A stretch of 64,000 bases of DNA. It comes from Ophiura sarsii. Its lineage: Eukaryota; Echinodermata; Ophiuroidea; Amphilepidida; Ophiuridae. The stretch's first letter is position 1. The number at the start of each line of letters is the position of its first letter. The DNA lies in the NCBI GenBank assembly GCA_035610835.1, contig CM069446.1:51127625-51191624 (forward strand). Direction: 5' to 3'. Below are positions 34,630-46,288 of the stretch, piece after piece. Under the pieces are notes generated by a model. That model made no database searches. It was given only the letters and a program-made list of their open reading frames with translations, and was not told the DNA's origin. A program made the translations under genes and the position numbers.

Positions 34630-34788
34630 GCCAAACAACATCGTAGCGCAAAGAGGTGTCAAAATGCGCAGAAGATAACTGTGAATCGAATTAATTAATT
34701 CTTTTTTTTGCATACTATTTCAGGTTCCGATAAATCTGACCATTTGTAAGTGTTTAGATACTTTATTGGCGCAGTTTATTATGATAGC
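34630..34788. mobile_element. Decayed fragment of the AACTGCTCAC MITE family
   Basis: CAACATCGTAGCGC, GAGGTGTCAAAATGCGCAGA and the end GTGTTTAGATACTTT...GCAGTTTA match the right arm of 3115-3583, with a deletion and many changes. Confidence 0.7.
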
Positions 34789-36039
34789 ATAAAACAATAA
34801 ACACGAACAATATGGATAAAAAAGGTCGCTAAAATAGTGGGTCGAGCATCAGGACACATGGAGAAAGACGAACACGACCAAATGGTGTCTTGGATTTCGA
34901 CTCGCTATCTCGCAACCTATGATCAGGTCGTCCATACATGCCCATGCGTGAGAGAGAAAAGACAGGAGGGCGAGCAAACAACAAAGGAAGAAGATAAACA
35001 CGCAAATGCATGGATGGGCTACTGAACGTATGATATAACACAATTTTGATTAAATTACAACGTTAACATCTAAAGATACAATAAAACTGTGTGAAATACT
35101 AAAAGGGTAAAAAGTATAATATATAAGTATGCAAAACAGTAAATATACAACAATAAAACAGAAATTGATAAAGGTATGCCAAATTCAAACTGTTGTGGCT
35201 ATTGCAGAGCATTGCATTAACAAACCATTAAAATCAGTTAATACAAAAAATAACAGATTTCATATAAATCAGTTAATACGCACTGAGATGTTACTTGTTT
35301 TAAACTATAAGACTAAACAATTAAATTAACTACTAAGTAAAACAACGGTGAACATATGTACATTGTTATATTTGCTTAAAATATGGTTCTTTTTGTTTAA
35401 ATGAACATTTGTATCTTTAAAAAGAGGGCAATAAAGAACATAACATTTTAAATAAGTGGTTTTCAAATTTCTTACCGTACTTGTATACAAGTAATATCGT
35501 TACTGAGGTTATATCTTGATAATTATGTAACTGGTAAGCTAACAAGTATACTATCTATTTGTACATTAGTTGAATTATCCTGTAATGTAAAAACTTGTGG
35601 GAAAAATGTCGCTTTTCAGAGAAATCTGTTTACATATTCTACTGAGATGTTGAATCACATAGGGAACATGACTAAATAGTTAAAAATCTACTACAAAGGT
35701 AAAAATGAAAAGTGATTAAATAATCTACTACAAAATATACTATACATGGTCGTATGTCATAAGGTGGGCATACAAAAAGGGTTGCGGAGTTACATATTTA
35801 AGTAACCGGGTATATTAACTTACGTAATGAATGTAATAAACAGCCGGAACTACATCATACGTCATAATTATGTAAAAAGAACAAAGACTTTTCTAATACA
35901 CACGTGCTTCACACGTGTCTTGACCTTTTCACATTTAATGAAATCTACCAGATCGACTATGTATTTCTCCGCTGTACAAAAACAAATCCACCCACCCCAT
36001 CACGAAACAACCATGGAAAAAGGGGGTATATTCTCCTAA
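34789..36039. other. AT-rich stretch, no gene recognised
   Basis: Open frames of 62-70 codons overlap on both strands at 34829-35043 without domain features. Confidence 0.5.
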
Positions 36040-36225
36040 TTCCATGAGTAAAAATGCCCAGCATTTTACTCAACTGTTGAACATATTGGTCATTTTTACT
36101 CAACTGTTGAACATATTGGTCATTTAACTCAACTGTTGAACATATTGGGCATTGTTTACTCAACTGTTGAACTGTTACATAGTTACTCAACGTTGAGTAA
36201 ACGTTTTACTCAACATTTTAGCAGT
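36040..36225. repeat. ~31-bp tandem repeat with TCAACTGTTGA palindrome
   Basis: ACTCAACTGTTGAACATATT recurs three to four times, followed by the 18-bp palindrome TTACTCAACGTTGAGTAA. The stretch ends in AGCAGTG and may be one end of a decayed MITE. Confidence 0.75.
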
Positions 36226-36260
36226 GTACATTTTTATTAACTCGGTATTAATGTGTATGA

Positions 36261-36887
36261 TACACCCATCAAAATATGTAACTTCCCCCTAGCATATACT
36301 AGAATATTTCCAAACATGTTTGATGGATTTAAATAATTTTCAGCTAGAAAGATGCACCCAATTGTTAGGCACATTTTGATACCAAATTTGTTAGCCTTGA
36401 GACAATGCAACGATAAGAAATTGGGCCATTTATCATTTTTTATACAGATAAAAAGTGGCACTAAATCTAACTGGCTATGACTGGTTTTGTCCATAAAATG
36501 AACAAACATTTTAGACAATAAATGCTACCATGTCTTGGTGCACAAGATTATGATCTGCTTATTGATTTTCTTGAAATTATGCCTCACATAATTTTTTGGT
36601 AGATTCCCATGTGTGTGCACGAAAATCCACCCAGAAAATGTCTGTTAATTTATGGAAAAACCAGCCATAGCCAGTGAGATTTAGTGCCACTTTTTTTTCT
36701 GTATACAAATTGATAAATGGCACAATTTCTTATCGTTGCATTGTGTCAAGGCCAACAAATTTGGTATCAAAATGTGCCTAACAATTGGGTGCATCTTCAT
36801 AGCTGTAAATTATCTAAATCCATCAAATATTTTTGGAAATATTCTAGTATATGCTAGGGGGGAACTTACATATTTTGATGGGTGTAT
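36261..36887. mobile_element. 627-bp foldback element
   Basis: Arms of about 245 bp (36261-36505 and 36645-36887) begin TACACCCATCAAAATATGTA and mirror each other with few changes. The internal block TAGGCACATTTTGATACCAA resembles the foldback at 47297-47856, suggesting one family. There is no transposase. Confidence 0.92.
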
Positions 36888-36890
36888 ATA

Positions 36891-37151
36891 AACTGCTCAC
36901 AAAAAGTATCGAAACACTTAGAAATGATCCAATATATAACGGCTCGAAAGGGTATGCATTAATCGAAGCAAATAACCAAGTGCATACTTTTGTTCTGCGT
37001 ATTTTGACACCTCGATCGTTGAGATACGATGTTGCGGAGCGGAGTTATTGTCATTTCAATGATCGTGGGTCCAGTTTCAAAAGTGACACTCATCCCTATT
37101 GAAAAACACGAATTTGATCATTCTAAACAGTAATGCAAACCTCTTTCTAGC
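36891..37151. mobile_element. Half copy of the AACTGCTCAC MITE
   Basis: It starts with the exact terminal sequence AACTGCTCACAAAAAGTATC after TA (36889-36890). It runs through one arm and the centre of the 3115-3583 element in reverse orientation, then stops near 37151, where LINE sequence begins. The other arm is missing. Its left edge abuts the foldback at 36261-36887. Confidence 0.88.
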
Positions 37152-38455
37152 GCGTGGTGATATACTGTGGAGCAGATCCGTTGCTTTGTGCGTCAGCAGG
37201 AGGATTTTAAATCTTTCTGATAGGTGAGGTAGCCAGTATAATGTGCGAAGAACAGGCAGGCGATATGTGAAGAAACCCTCGCACTCTTTTTACAAGTCTG
37301 GTTGCAGAGTTCTGGACTCTCTGAAGCTTGTCAATTATGTTCTGAGGCAGTCCATATAGTTCTGTTGCAAGAGTCCAGTCTAGAGGTCACAAAAGCGTGT
37401 ACAAGTGTCTTAGTTGAGGCTCCATCAAGATAGGGTCTGAGTTTGCCGATGTTATACAAAGCAAATGACGCGTTTCTGCAGACGTTGTTCACATGTTGGT
37501 TCATTGTGACATGCTGATCGATTATGGCACCTAGATTACGAGCAGATGCTGATGGTGAAACATCAACATCACCAACATGAAGTGGCGGAATTTCAGGCGT
37601 GGAACCGAAACGTGAAGTCAGATGTAACACCTCCGTCTTGGTGTCATTCAGCATCAGATGGTTTCTTATCATCCAGCTACGAATATCAGCAACACACTTT
37701 TCAATGTGGGACACACTGATGTCCATGTCCTGGTCATCAAAACAACAGTAAATCTGGCTGTCATCTGCGTTCACTATACACTCGCGGTTGTGTGCTTTAA
37801 TGATCTCTTCGACTGGCGTGGAGTAATAAGAGAATGCCATGAGTCCAAACACGGATCCCTGTGGAGCGCCCCGGCGAACAAACGTCCGTTCTGAACAAAC
37901 TCCATCTAGCAACTGTTGTCGTTCGTGAAAGTAGGACTCCAATCAGCGGAAGGCTGTTCCTGTGATTCCAAATCGAGTGTGGAAACGTTGAAGAAGAATT
38001 GGGTGATCAAGCGTGTCAAACTCCGCTGTTAGATAAAGTAGCACAACGATAACGTGCTGATGTATATCAACTGCTCTGAGAATATCATTGGTTAATCGTA
38101 GAAGTGCAGTCTCTGTGCTGTGTTGTTAACGATATGCTGATTGACGATCGCCCTCCAATTTGTTCTTACTAACGTATCTCTGGATTTGACTACTCGCAAC
38201 ACGTTCAATGATCTTAAACAGGAACGGTAAGTTCGATATTGGCCGATAGTTCTGTAGCACATCCGGATCGGCGTTAGCTTTCTTTATCAAGGGAGAAACA
38301 TAAGCGCGTTTAAGACTTGGTGGAACAACTGCATGAAGTAGCGACGTGTTTACTATTCGTGTGATAACTGGCAGGATAGCGTCAAGAATCTCAGGCTTTG
38401 CAAGGATACTAGTTGGCATTGGATCCAAGCCGCAAGAAGTCTTTGAGGAATCTTA
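37152..38455 (-). mobile_element. CR1/L2-like LINE reverse transcriptase, broken
   Basis: Read on the minus strand: GLDPMPTSILAKPE, NYRPISNLPFLFKIIERV and QSAYR, then after an in-frame TAA QHSTETALLRL and FDTLDHPILL. After an in-frame TGA (37943-37945, probably a former Trp) come GAPQGSVFG, NADDSQIY (the FADD/YADD catalytic box) and LDSCN. A frameshift near 37375 leads to LQRVQNSATRLVKRVRG, and another precedes WLPHLSERFKILLLTHKA. The order matches the fingers, palm and thumb of CR1/L2-clade non-LTR polymerases. Endonuclease and 3' end are absent. It is a dead, doubly truncated copy that abuts a half MITE at its low-coordinate end. Confidence 0.92.
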
Positions 38456-38457
38456 GG

Positions 38458-38595
38458 CATTGTGATTGCCACGGTAATTGCTCCAGTCAATAAGATGAGA
38501 GTGCTTGCAATCAATATAGCACCAGCCATGTATGAAGAGTGAACAAGGTTGGGTGATCCAGGATCAATACCACTGATGTTGACTACTATAGGCAT
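38458..38595 (-). pseudogene. Possible MFS/SLC16 terminal-exon fragment
   Basis: The minus-strand frame reads GIDPGSPNLVHSSYMAGAIL followed by about 17 more hydrophobic residues, then runs into LINE sequence. The pattern (a G-x-D-P-G-S loop, then Y-x-A-G and a hydrophobic helix) resembles helix 11-12 of SLC16-type transporters, and two such genes lie just downstream on the other strand. This is inference from pattern only. It may instead be chance hydrophobic sequence. Confidence 0.3.
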
Positions 38596-39519
38596 GTACA
38601 GTAATAATCACATAGGCAATGTACAGTAATAATCACAAGTTCAAAACTCACAAAAACTCCATGTTTCTGGCAGATAATCGAAGATCCAAAGATAAAAATT
38701 AGTCCAGTGCAGTCAGTACATTATAATCTCACAGATGATAGCAAATTAAAAATCAAAAATTGCTCAAAAACAGCTAATTTAGGTGGATTTTGGCAGAGCT
38801 CTTGGTGTGTGCAACCTAAGCGCAACACTAGCAATTTGACAAGAGTAGTAGTTAATTCATTAATTACGCGCGTAAATGAATTACACAGCAAACATGTTGA
38901 CGAATGGCTTGATAGATTTGTGTGGCTAACCATAAGCATATGAGAAAAATACAAAAACACAATTTTTGAAATTTTTATATATACCAAATGTTTGGAGGAA
39001 AATATTTTACATACTAAAGGGATACTGAATTATCTGCTCAGACCATTGTTTTAAGCACATCATTTATACCTTAAATTTGATACCATGCAAGACCTGGTTT
39101 GGACACAGTACTTTTTTGTGAATTTGGTGTTAATAGCATGTATAGTTTTGGCTGGAAATTACAAAAAGCAAATTTGTAATGTATTTCTTTATAATATGGT
39201 AATTATATGCAAATAAGCTCAAACCATCTTTTTATATTATAGTATTGTCTCCACCTTGTCTTACATATGTTACTTTTTGAAGTAGAGCGTAATTTCAATA
39301 ACATGCACTTTTGTTAATTGTTTATGCTCTGTTGCACTGTAGTGTCAGGAAGGTTAGGGTTAAGTGACCCTGAGGTTAGTACACACAGTCTCAGAAGTGA
39401 CCTGTGTGAGATCACGCGTCAATGGGAAACGTTGTGTATGCTTGTATACATGTAGGAAAAGTTGACAACAACTGCACTATAGTCTTCATTGCCTGGTACA
39501 ATTTTCATGATTTTACAAT
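38596..39519. other. Upstream region of transporter copy 1
   Basis: A 26-bp tandem duplication (ACAGTAATAATCACA) lies at about 38586-38632. No other exon or core promoter element is clear. Homology with the upstream region of copy 2 begins only about 40 bp before the ATG. Confidence 0.5.
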
Positions 39520-42500
39520 ATGTCCAACTATAAAGATTCTAGCAGATCGTGGATCGTGGCTTGGGGAACATTTGTGCTCATGTTTATAGAAACTGGTGTT
39601 GTCAAGAGCCTTGGAGTGCTACTACCAGATATACGAGAACAGTTTGCCACTCAGACGTGGATAATTGGATTAGCAATTGCATTGGTACCCGGATTCGGCG
39701 CTGTCACATGCAAGTAGATTTAATAATAGATCAGTATCATTAAATCATAGTTATTATATGGTTTTATGAGTGGTATTGCACTTGATACAGGGAGTGTCAA
39801 AAAGTGTCCCAAATATGTAAAACATGTATAAACAAGAAGAGTGTTAAAAACTCAAACATCGCTTAGAGGGGGTTGAGTTTGAATGCATGCAGAAATAAAG
39901 GAAGAGTATCATAAAGAGAATTGTGTCATAGCGAAACAAACTTTCAGTTTTCTTTAAATCAAGTTTTAAGATCTGTTTTTATAACATTAACAATTTATTA
40001 ATGACTATACTAATTACTCACTTTTGCTGCAACCCCCCGAAAGCTGCAATACCCCTAAGATCTTGAATACTACAAATTACTACATAATAATTTGTAGTAT
40101 TTAGGTCTTCAGCTACTAAATAAATTAACAACTCTAGTTGCTTGAAGCACTTAATACTATATTACTTCGAAACAGAAATGAGCGTAAAAACTAAGTACTA
40201 CGACTTACTATGACACATTTTGTAGTACCTACAATCAAGGAAAAAAAGGTTGGCACACTTTGTCTTAATTACGGGAAAAAACCCGCCCCTCTCCCCGGAG
40301 GCAATGTTGATCCGAGTCATATTATCAGAAGCCATGGTAGGTCCCCCAACATTGATTGATGGGGGATGGGGAAGGATATAAGAAAGGGGGAGACTTTTGC
40401 TTTCTATTAAACAGTGCTATGTCCCAAGTCTGATCTCAATTGCGAGCACAGGGATATTTGTAATAAGTTGCGTCAAGTGTGCCAACTATTATTTTCCTTG
40501 ATTGTAGTTCTTTACCCCATTTGGTGTGTAGAATATTTTGTAATTTTAGTTCTTTACCCACATTTGCGAAGGGCAATTATATAGAATGTAAACACAGGTA
40601 ATTGGTTTGATAACACAGGTAATTGGTTTTATATATGGATCACTGCACTTTGTATTTATCTACCTCTGATATGGAAGGTACTAGGTGTTTTATTTAATTT
40701 TATTATTTGTAACTGTTTTTGTGTTCTTAATTTTTAGGGGAGATGTATTTTTAATTTTATTTATTTAGCTTGTTGGACTTTGTTGGATTTGGCAGTGTAT
40801 ACATTTCAACATTTGTTGGACTTTGTTGGATTTGGCAGTTAGTCTGATTGTCCTCAAAATGTTACGTAAGATTTCGATTTTGCTTTATTATTTTTTTATA
40901 TCACAGGCTTACTGTCAGGAGCGATCACTAAAGTCTTGAGACCACGTACGACTATTGCAGTTTTAGCATTATTGTCTGCTATTGGACTATTCGGCTCTTT
41001 CCTTGCAACCGATGTGTATAGACTTATGGTTAGCTTTACGTTTACAGGTACGTTATTGTAACAATTTATCACAATTTAAAACCTTTCCGTTGGTTTAGGG
41101 TTCATTGTTAACACTTTTCACGCGACAGGCATATGCATGCAGACGACATTCCAACATTTCACGGAATGTTTCAAAAAATGTCAAAATTATTGCATTTTAT
41201 TACCATATTTGATTGAAATCACCATACGATATGCATTTAAATAAGTACAAACATGCTTAGTATTGGTTCAGTAATCCTTGAGATAGACCTTGAAAGTTGG
41301 GAGAGGTTTCTGAAAAATTTGTTTTGTATTTGGTAAAACCAATAGCCGCGTGGGAAGTGTTAAATTGGATTCCTCTAGCAATTAGGCTACCCCCAAACTT
41401 GCAAATAACATATTTCATTTATTCTCATAACAGGTTTTTCAACTGGTACTACATCAGTGTCTATGGGTGTTCTCTCTAAATACTTCGACAAGCATTACAC
41501 TATTGCAGTGACATTAGCGAGCTGTGGCGTGTCAATTGGAGTCACTATCATGCCTGTACTGTCGCAGTTTTTCCTAGACTTATACGGATGGAGAGGTGCG
41601 TCGTTATTACTCTGTGGAATCAGTTTACACGGCGTGGTTATCAGTCTCGTCTTCAAACCACCAAAGGGCGATCGCGACGAATATTCCCTGTTATCATCGT
41701 CGCAAAAGGAGACCGAGACAACAAAGAATTTGTATACATGGCTCGTAGATAGCCTTGATTTGCATTTATTTACTAATTTTGCTTTCGTTTCCTTAGTGTT
41801 GAACGTAGGTGGTCACGGTTTCGCACTCACCGGCTGGCTTATCTACATCGTTCCTCATGGCATTGACGTTGGTTTCTCACCGTACGAGGCGTCTGCAATT
41901 GCAACTGCTGGAGGAATCGGCAACATAGTTGGTATCTGCATTTATCCAGTATTACAGAAAATCATGTCTAACAAAGTGCAGTTGTATATCTCAGTGTTGT
42001 CAATGTCTGCTGCTCTTGTATTAGACAGTGTTGCCAGTTCCATGTACTCATACACAGGGATGGTAATGTGCTCTATTGTCTATGGCTTCGCGAGAGGAAT
42101 ACAGTCAACGTCCTGGTATGCCATAATGAAAGACATCATTAACGATGATGCACACATGGTCAACGCAGTTGGATGGGGTTTTGGAGCATACGGATTGGCG
42201 TCAATTCTCGGCGGATTCTCATCAGGTTTAGTATACCCGATTGATTTATGATTTTAAAGATAATATTACAAACATTTCTTTAACGGCAATAGACACGAGT
42301 TACCAAAATCTACATTTTGTATTGCTTTGCTAAATTGAAACTATGAAATCAGTTCATGATTAAACCACTTGAGTTTGAAAAGCAATTCCTGTACATTTGC
42401 TTAGAGCTACATAGCTATTGTAAATGGGAGGGGGGGGGGGGGGGGGGGGGGGGGGCGGGCTCATCTGTAAAGGGTCATTCTTTGTTTGGTATCTGGGATT

Positions 42501-43393
42501 TGATTTTGACAAGCAGGGTACAATTTTTTTAAATGAGTGTCAACCTCAACTCCAAGCGTTCATAACAAATTATGTTAAAAGTTCACGGCTGTTATTCATC
42601 AATTTATACGTCCTTCAATTTCAACTGTTGTGAATTTATCAAGGATAATACAAAGAAGATTTTAAAGACAGCACCTCAATGCATTGGATTTTTTGCAAAA
42701 CGCTGTAAATCTGGTCCCCGATCGATTCATCTCAGTTCCAGACATATGTATGCACAAAATAATGGCTTCATAGTGCCATCATCGTACGAGGTCTTAGATT
42801 CTTGTTTACATAAATTAGTTCGTAGTGTTACTTTTTCTTATTTTTAAAACCTAAGAGCTCGACTAGTAAACAACTTACTCACAGTTATTGAAAAACCATT
42901 AAGACAGGGGAACCATCGATTTTCTGATACGTGTCACGCATGACAGAAAACCACGATATCGATATCTCGGAGTACAAAGGTCACTGATATATCGATGGTA
43001 TTGATATGGCCCTATGGGGAAATCCAAATGCATGAAATGCATCGTGGAAAAAATCTTGAGTTGACACAATGCATTGTGGGCTGCAACGTTAACATCTTCT
43101 TTGGCATAATACTACTTTTTAAAAGACATTCTAAAAGAGTATTGGTGAACGAGCGGTTTTACTTAATTTAACCAGTGACAGTTTTCTTAACTGTCACTGA
43201 TTTAACGCAAACTTGTTGATAATACTGTTAATAAAAAGTACGTTTTTGTCTTTTCTTTTCTTTGTTTCGTTTAGGTTGGCTCTTTGATAGATATGGAAGT
43301 TACACAATGTCATTCATTGTTCTAGGAAGCGTTCTTGCCGGGTCATTAATTCCTCAATTCATATGGGACATTTGGCAATCGAGAAGAAAGTAA
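39520..43393 (+). CDS. SLC16/monocarboxylate-transporter-like MFS protein, copy 1 (4 exons)
   Basis: Exons: 39520-39709, 40907-41047, 41434-42225, 43275-43393; 1242 coding bases, 413 residues, phases 1, 1, 1. ATG has A at -3. Introns 2 and 3 are GT-AG. Intron 1 keeps the frame only with a GC donor (ACAT|GCAAGT). The helices fit a 12-segment MFS fold: SWIVAWGTF and LGVLLPDIR in helix 1, WRGASLLLCG, a short central loop (184-216), GGHGFALTGWLIYIVP, GIGNIVGI, and GWLFDRYGSYTMSF (375-388), the last resembling the helix 11 loop of MCTs. It would be a plasma- or organelle-membrane carrier of small organic acids or related solutes; the substrate cannot be read from sequence. The classical DGGWGW motif of helix 1 is absent. 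Intron 1 carries a MITE (40232-40504), intron 2 a TTAA MITE, intron 3 a 26-base G run (42430-42455). Confidence 0.88.
39709..39715 (+). promoter_or_regulatory. GC-type 5' splice site, copy 1
   Basis: The last exon base is 39709, followed by GCAAGT. Nearby GT donors give the wrong phase: joined to the exon 2 acceptor at 40907, they reach a stop within about 10 codons. GCAAGT matches the known consensus of minor GC-AG introns. Confidence 0.8.
40232..40504. mobile_element. 273-bp MITE in intron 1 of transporter copy 1
   Basis: Ends CAATCAAGGAAAA and TTTTCCTTGATTG are inverted, followed inward by GTTGGCACACTT and AAGTGTGCCAAC. TA flanks both sides (40230-40231, 40505-40506). Copy 2 has the empty site GTACCTAGTTCTTTACC near 52071. 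Confidence 0.95.
41108..41363 (+). mobile_element. TTAA-MITE family, copy 4 (intron 2, transporter copy 1)
   Basis: TTAA lies at 41108-41111 and 41360-41363, with ends CACTTTTCACGCG and CGCGTGGGAAGTG. It sits at the same intron position as copy 5 in the second gene, so it predates the gene duplication. Confidence 0.92.
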
Positions 43394-44507
43394 TCAATAC
43401 ATACAAAATTAGGATGTATTATAATACTGTATGAAATGGACGCAGTCAATAGTTAGGTCACCCAAGCCCCATATGAAAGCTATGAAGATTGTTAAACGGG
43501 GTCAGTCGTCACAAACATGCACAAACACAATAGCCAAACGACCTTGCTTTTGTCAACACTCCCTACACAGAGGACTGCAGTGCAAATCTCTACGATTTTC
43601 GCTATGTAATCTCTATGGCGGATTTCATCCCGTTGTATGAAGCTATGATGTTTGCGTGGTCTTCGCTATCTCCAAGCAGATAGAGCAATACGTACATAGA
43701 CTTTTTTGGAGACGAGGGTTCATTTCATGATTTGGTGAGGTTTAGAATGAGTAATTTCGAAGACCACAGATTTTCAAAACGTGAATTGTCGAACATTTTA
43801 CGACATAAATTTGGTCATAAACGTGTTTAATACTATACATTTTACCATTCTGCAGATGCTAATGACCCTCCTCTAAAATTCTACATGATTTTTAACACGT
43901 TTCTCAGTTTTTGAGATGCCCAAATAGACCATTTTCCGAAGCTATTTCTAGCAAATATTGCAGTCACTGATACTCCATTGTTTTCTTGCGTATAACAAAA
44001 TCTGACACGCAGCGTGACCTCCCTGCTGGCTGGACGGACTTGTCATTTGAAGGGCATTTGTGCTACATTTTGAGCTGATATGGGATATGGCACTCAATCC
44101 ACCACCACCCCGCACCCCTGTGGATTTTCAGAGACATGTATTTGCATAAACCGTGAGGTATCGGAATCGGCTTGTCTGCTAAACAATTCCTAGCGGTGGA
44201 TGACCGCTTGGAGGCGCTTTTTCAAAATGATCACAAAGTTGATCGTGAATTTTCCCAAAAGACCAAACATATTTGACAAACCAATGGAGGTCATATTTAA
44301 AGAGTATATTCTTCCGCTTTATTTAAAAAAAGAATCCCTGGAGCTACCCAACGCTATCAGTGAGTTATGCCTGTTATGTCTGTTTTCATGTTTTAATAAA
44401 GTAACCCACGTTGACAGTTGTCCACTGAATGCTAAAATCCTTTGAAATTATCCGTCTGTTTGAGGAGCAAAAAAACAAAACAAAAACCCCGAATAATTCA
44501 ATTTCTA
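43394..44507. other. 3' flank of transporter copy 1
   Basis: Positions 43394-43435 and 44030-44403 match the 3' flank of copy 2 (55744-56153). The roughly 600 bases between (43436-44030) have no counterpart there and show no gene. The conserved part contains TTTTAATAAAGT near 44390, a candidate AATAAA polyadenylation signal, though it lies about 1 kb past the stop. Confidence 0.6.
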
Positions 44508-44900
44508 TTAAAGGGGCATTTAGAGATGTATCGATATACTAAATGAGCAAATAACGTAAAGATAATCATCAACATAGCCCAAATCCAAAATGTCATACAA
44601 TTCCGACATCGCCTTCATGCCAAATAAGCAAATAACGGCACTTTCGGGTTGAGATTTGCCACGAAAGTCCGTGAGTAAAACGATAGCATAACTTCCGAAT
44701 TCAGCACCTAGTTTTGATATGATCATATCGAAACTATTAAAGAAAATCATGAAGTTTTATATGATAAACGGCGAATGTTGGTAAACTGTTTCAGATGGTA
44801 GTTAGTATATGCCTAAGTATTACTTTGATGCAAAAAAACAACGATTTTCCAGGATAATTGAGGGCGCACTCCCATACGTATCTCTCAATGCCCCTTTAAT
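44508..44900. mobile_element. ~390-bp MITE ending TTAAAGGGGCATT
   Basis: The inverted ends are TTAAAGGGGCATT and AATGCCCCTTTAA. The flanks read CTA and TAG, so the target duplication could be TA, or TTAA if the outer TTAA is counted as target. No transposase. Confidence 0.75.
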
Positions 44901-45842
44901 AGCGCAACATATTTTGGCAAATGTCCTGGGAATGCTAACGGCGAAGATACTGGAACACCCGATATCGTCCGATACTGGTACAAAGTCAGTGTTCCAGTAC
45001 CGGCCAAATCTGGCACATATATAATGTTCCAGTATCATTTGAGGATTTGGGATTATGTATATATACTCTTTGCTCTTCACTTTTTCACTTTTAGACGGAT
45101 AATTTCGGGGGGGGGGGGGGGGGGGGGGTTCGTTAATTTAAAGAGTTGGAAGCATCGCTCGGCTAAAGCAACTTTCATAAATGAGTACGATAACAACAAT
45201 ATCCTCACTGTCGTTTCACTCCCCGTCTGATAACAAACATTTCGTCGCTGTTCAGGCATAACGGCATATCACGATCTGCCATAGACTACAACTGCAGTTC
45301 TGACATACAGACATATTGGAGGTCGACCATGTATTGTGACGTCATGCGTGGGATGTTTTTTTGTTTCCAAACATAAGTTATTTTTAAAATATGCAGGGAA
45401 AACTTGCACACACATACTTTAATTCCATCAATACAGAGGGAGGGAGTATGACAATTGTGATACCTTCTCATTGAAAGGTTTGATCAGGCGTATGAAACTG
45501 GACCTTCTGCGCATATTCCGCGCATACAGCGGCGTCTAGGCACTTCATCCACGGGCGATTAGGCAAGCAGTGAAGCGAGAACTATCAATCATTCGTTCAG
45601 GAAACCGCGTCAACACCAGGTGCTTATCAACTCGTTTGATTATTCATGCTAACCACCGCGTGGCCCCGCCCTGTCTCGTCGCTCTCAGACGGTGTACCAT
45701 TATCAACAGTTCAATCACATTTTACCATCTGTGGTTCAATCTACCATACAAGCCTAATTTTGTTATAAAAAGTGAAATGAGATGAAATAAGGAAGGGGAA
45801 AAAAAGGAATTGGTAACATTTGACACTGGTTAGTTGCTAACC
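44901..45842. other. No gene; hairpin and 22-base G tract
   Basis: ACTGGAACAC (near 44949) and GTGTTCCAGT (near 44989) form a hairpin. The G run is at 45107-45128. No gene was recognised. Confidence 0.6.
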
Positions 45843-45843
45843 C

Positions 45844-45882
<39 letters not shown>

Positions 45883-45960
45883 AATAATAAATAAATAAAT
45901 AAATAAATAAATATACTAATATACTAATAGATAAATAAATAAATATACTAATAAATAAAA

Positions 45961-46001
<41 letters not shown>

Positions 46002-46004
46002 AAC

Positions 46005-46035
<31 letters not shown>

Positions 46036-46044
46036 ATACACAAA

Positions 46045-46075
<31 letters not shown>

Positions 46076-46084
46076 ATACACAAA

Positions 46085-46163
<79 letters not shown>

Positions 46164-46165
46164 AT
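45843..46165. repeat. AAAT microsatellite
   Basis: About 320 bases of AAAT repeat with a few interruptions (ACACAAAT, ATACTAAT). The Ile-Tyr-Leu-Phe open frame on the minus strand is its translation. Confidence 0.98.
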
Positions 46166-46246
46166 ACTGGTAAAAAAGTAATCTTCTTGCAGAGTGCTCA
46201 ATGCGATGCAGAGAGAAATATAAGTTAAACCATTTGGAACGGTAAT

Positions 46247-46288
46247 TGCTACTCAGAGTTTCACGCTTGTGCGATCATCAGATAAAAT
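46247..46288 (-). other. Hammerhead-ribozyme-like motif, repeat 1
   Basis: On the minus strand CTGATGA (rc of 46275-46281) is followed by TCGC-ACAA-GCGT, then GAAAC (rc of 46258-46262), ACT-CTG-AGT and a GTA cleavage-type triplet. This is the ordered core of a hammerhead with a very short stem III. Stem I is weak, so activity is uncertain. The 42 bases are identical to 47022-47063. Confidence 0.5.

Noticed and set aside
46004..46201. Minus-strand frame of repeated Ile-Tyr-Leu-Phe
   Set aside because: Translation of the AAAT microsatellite.
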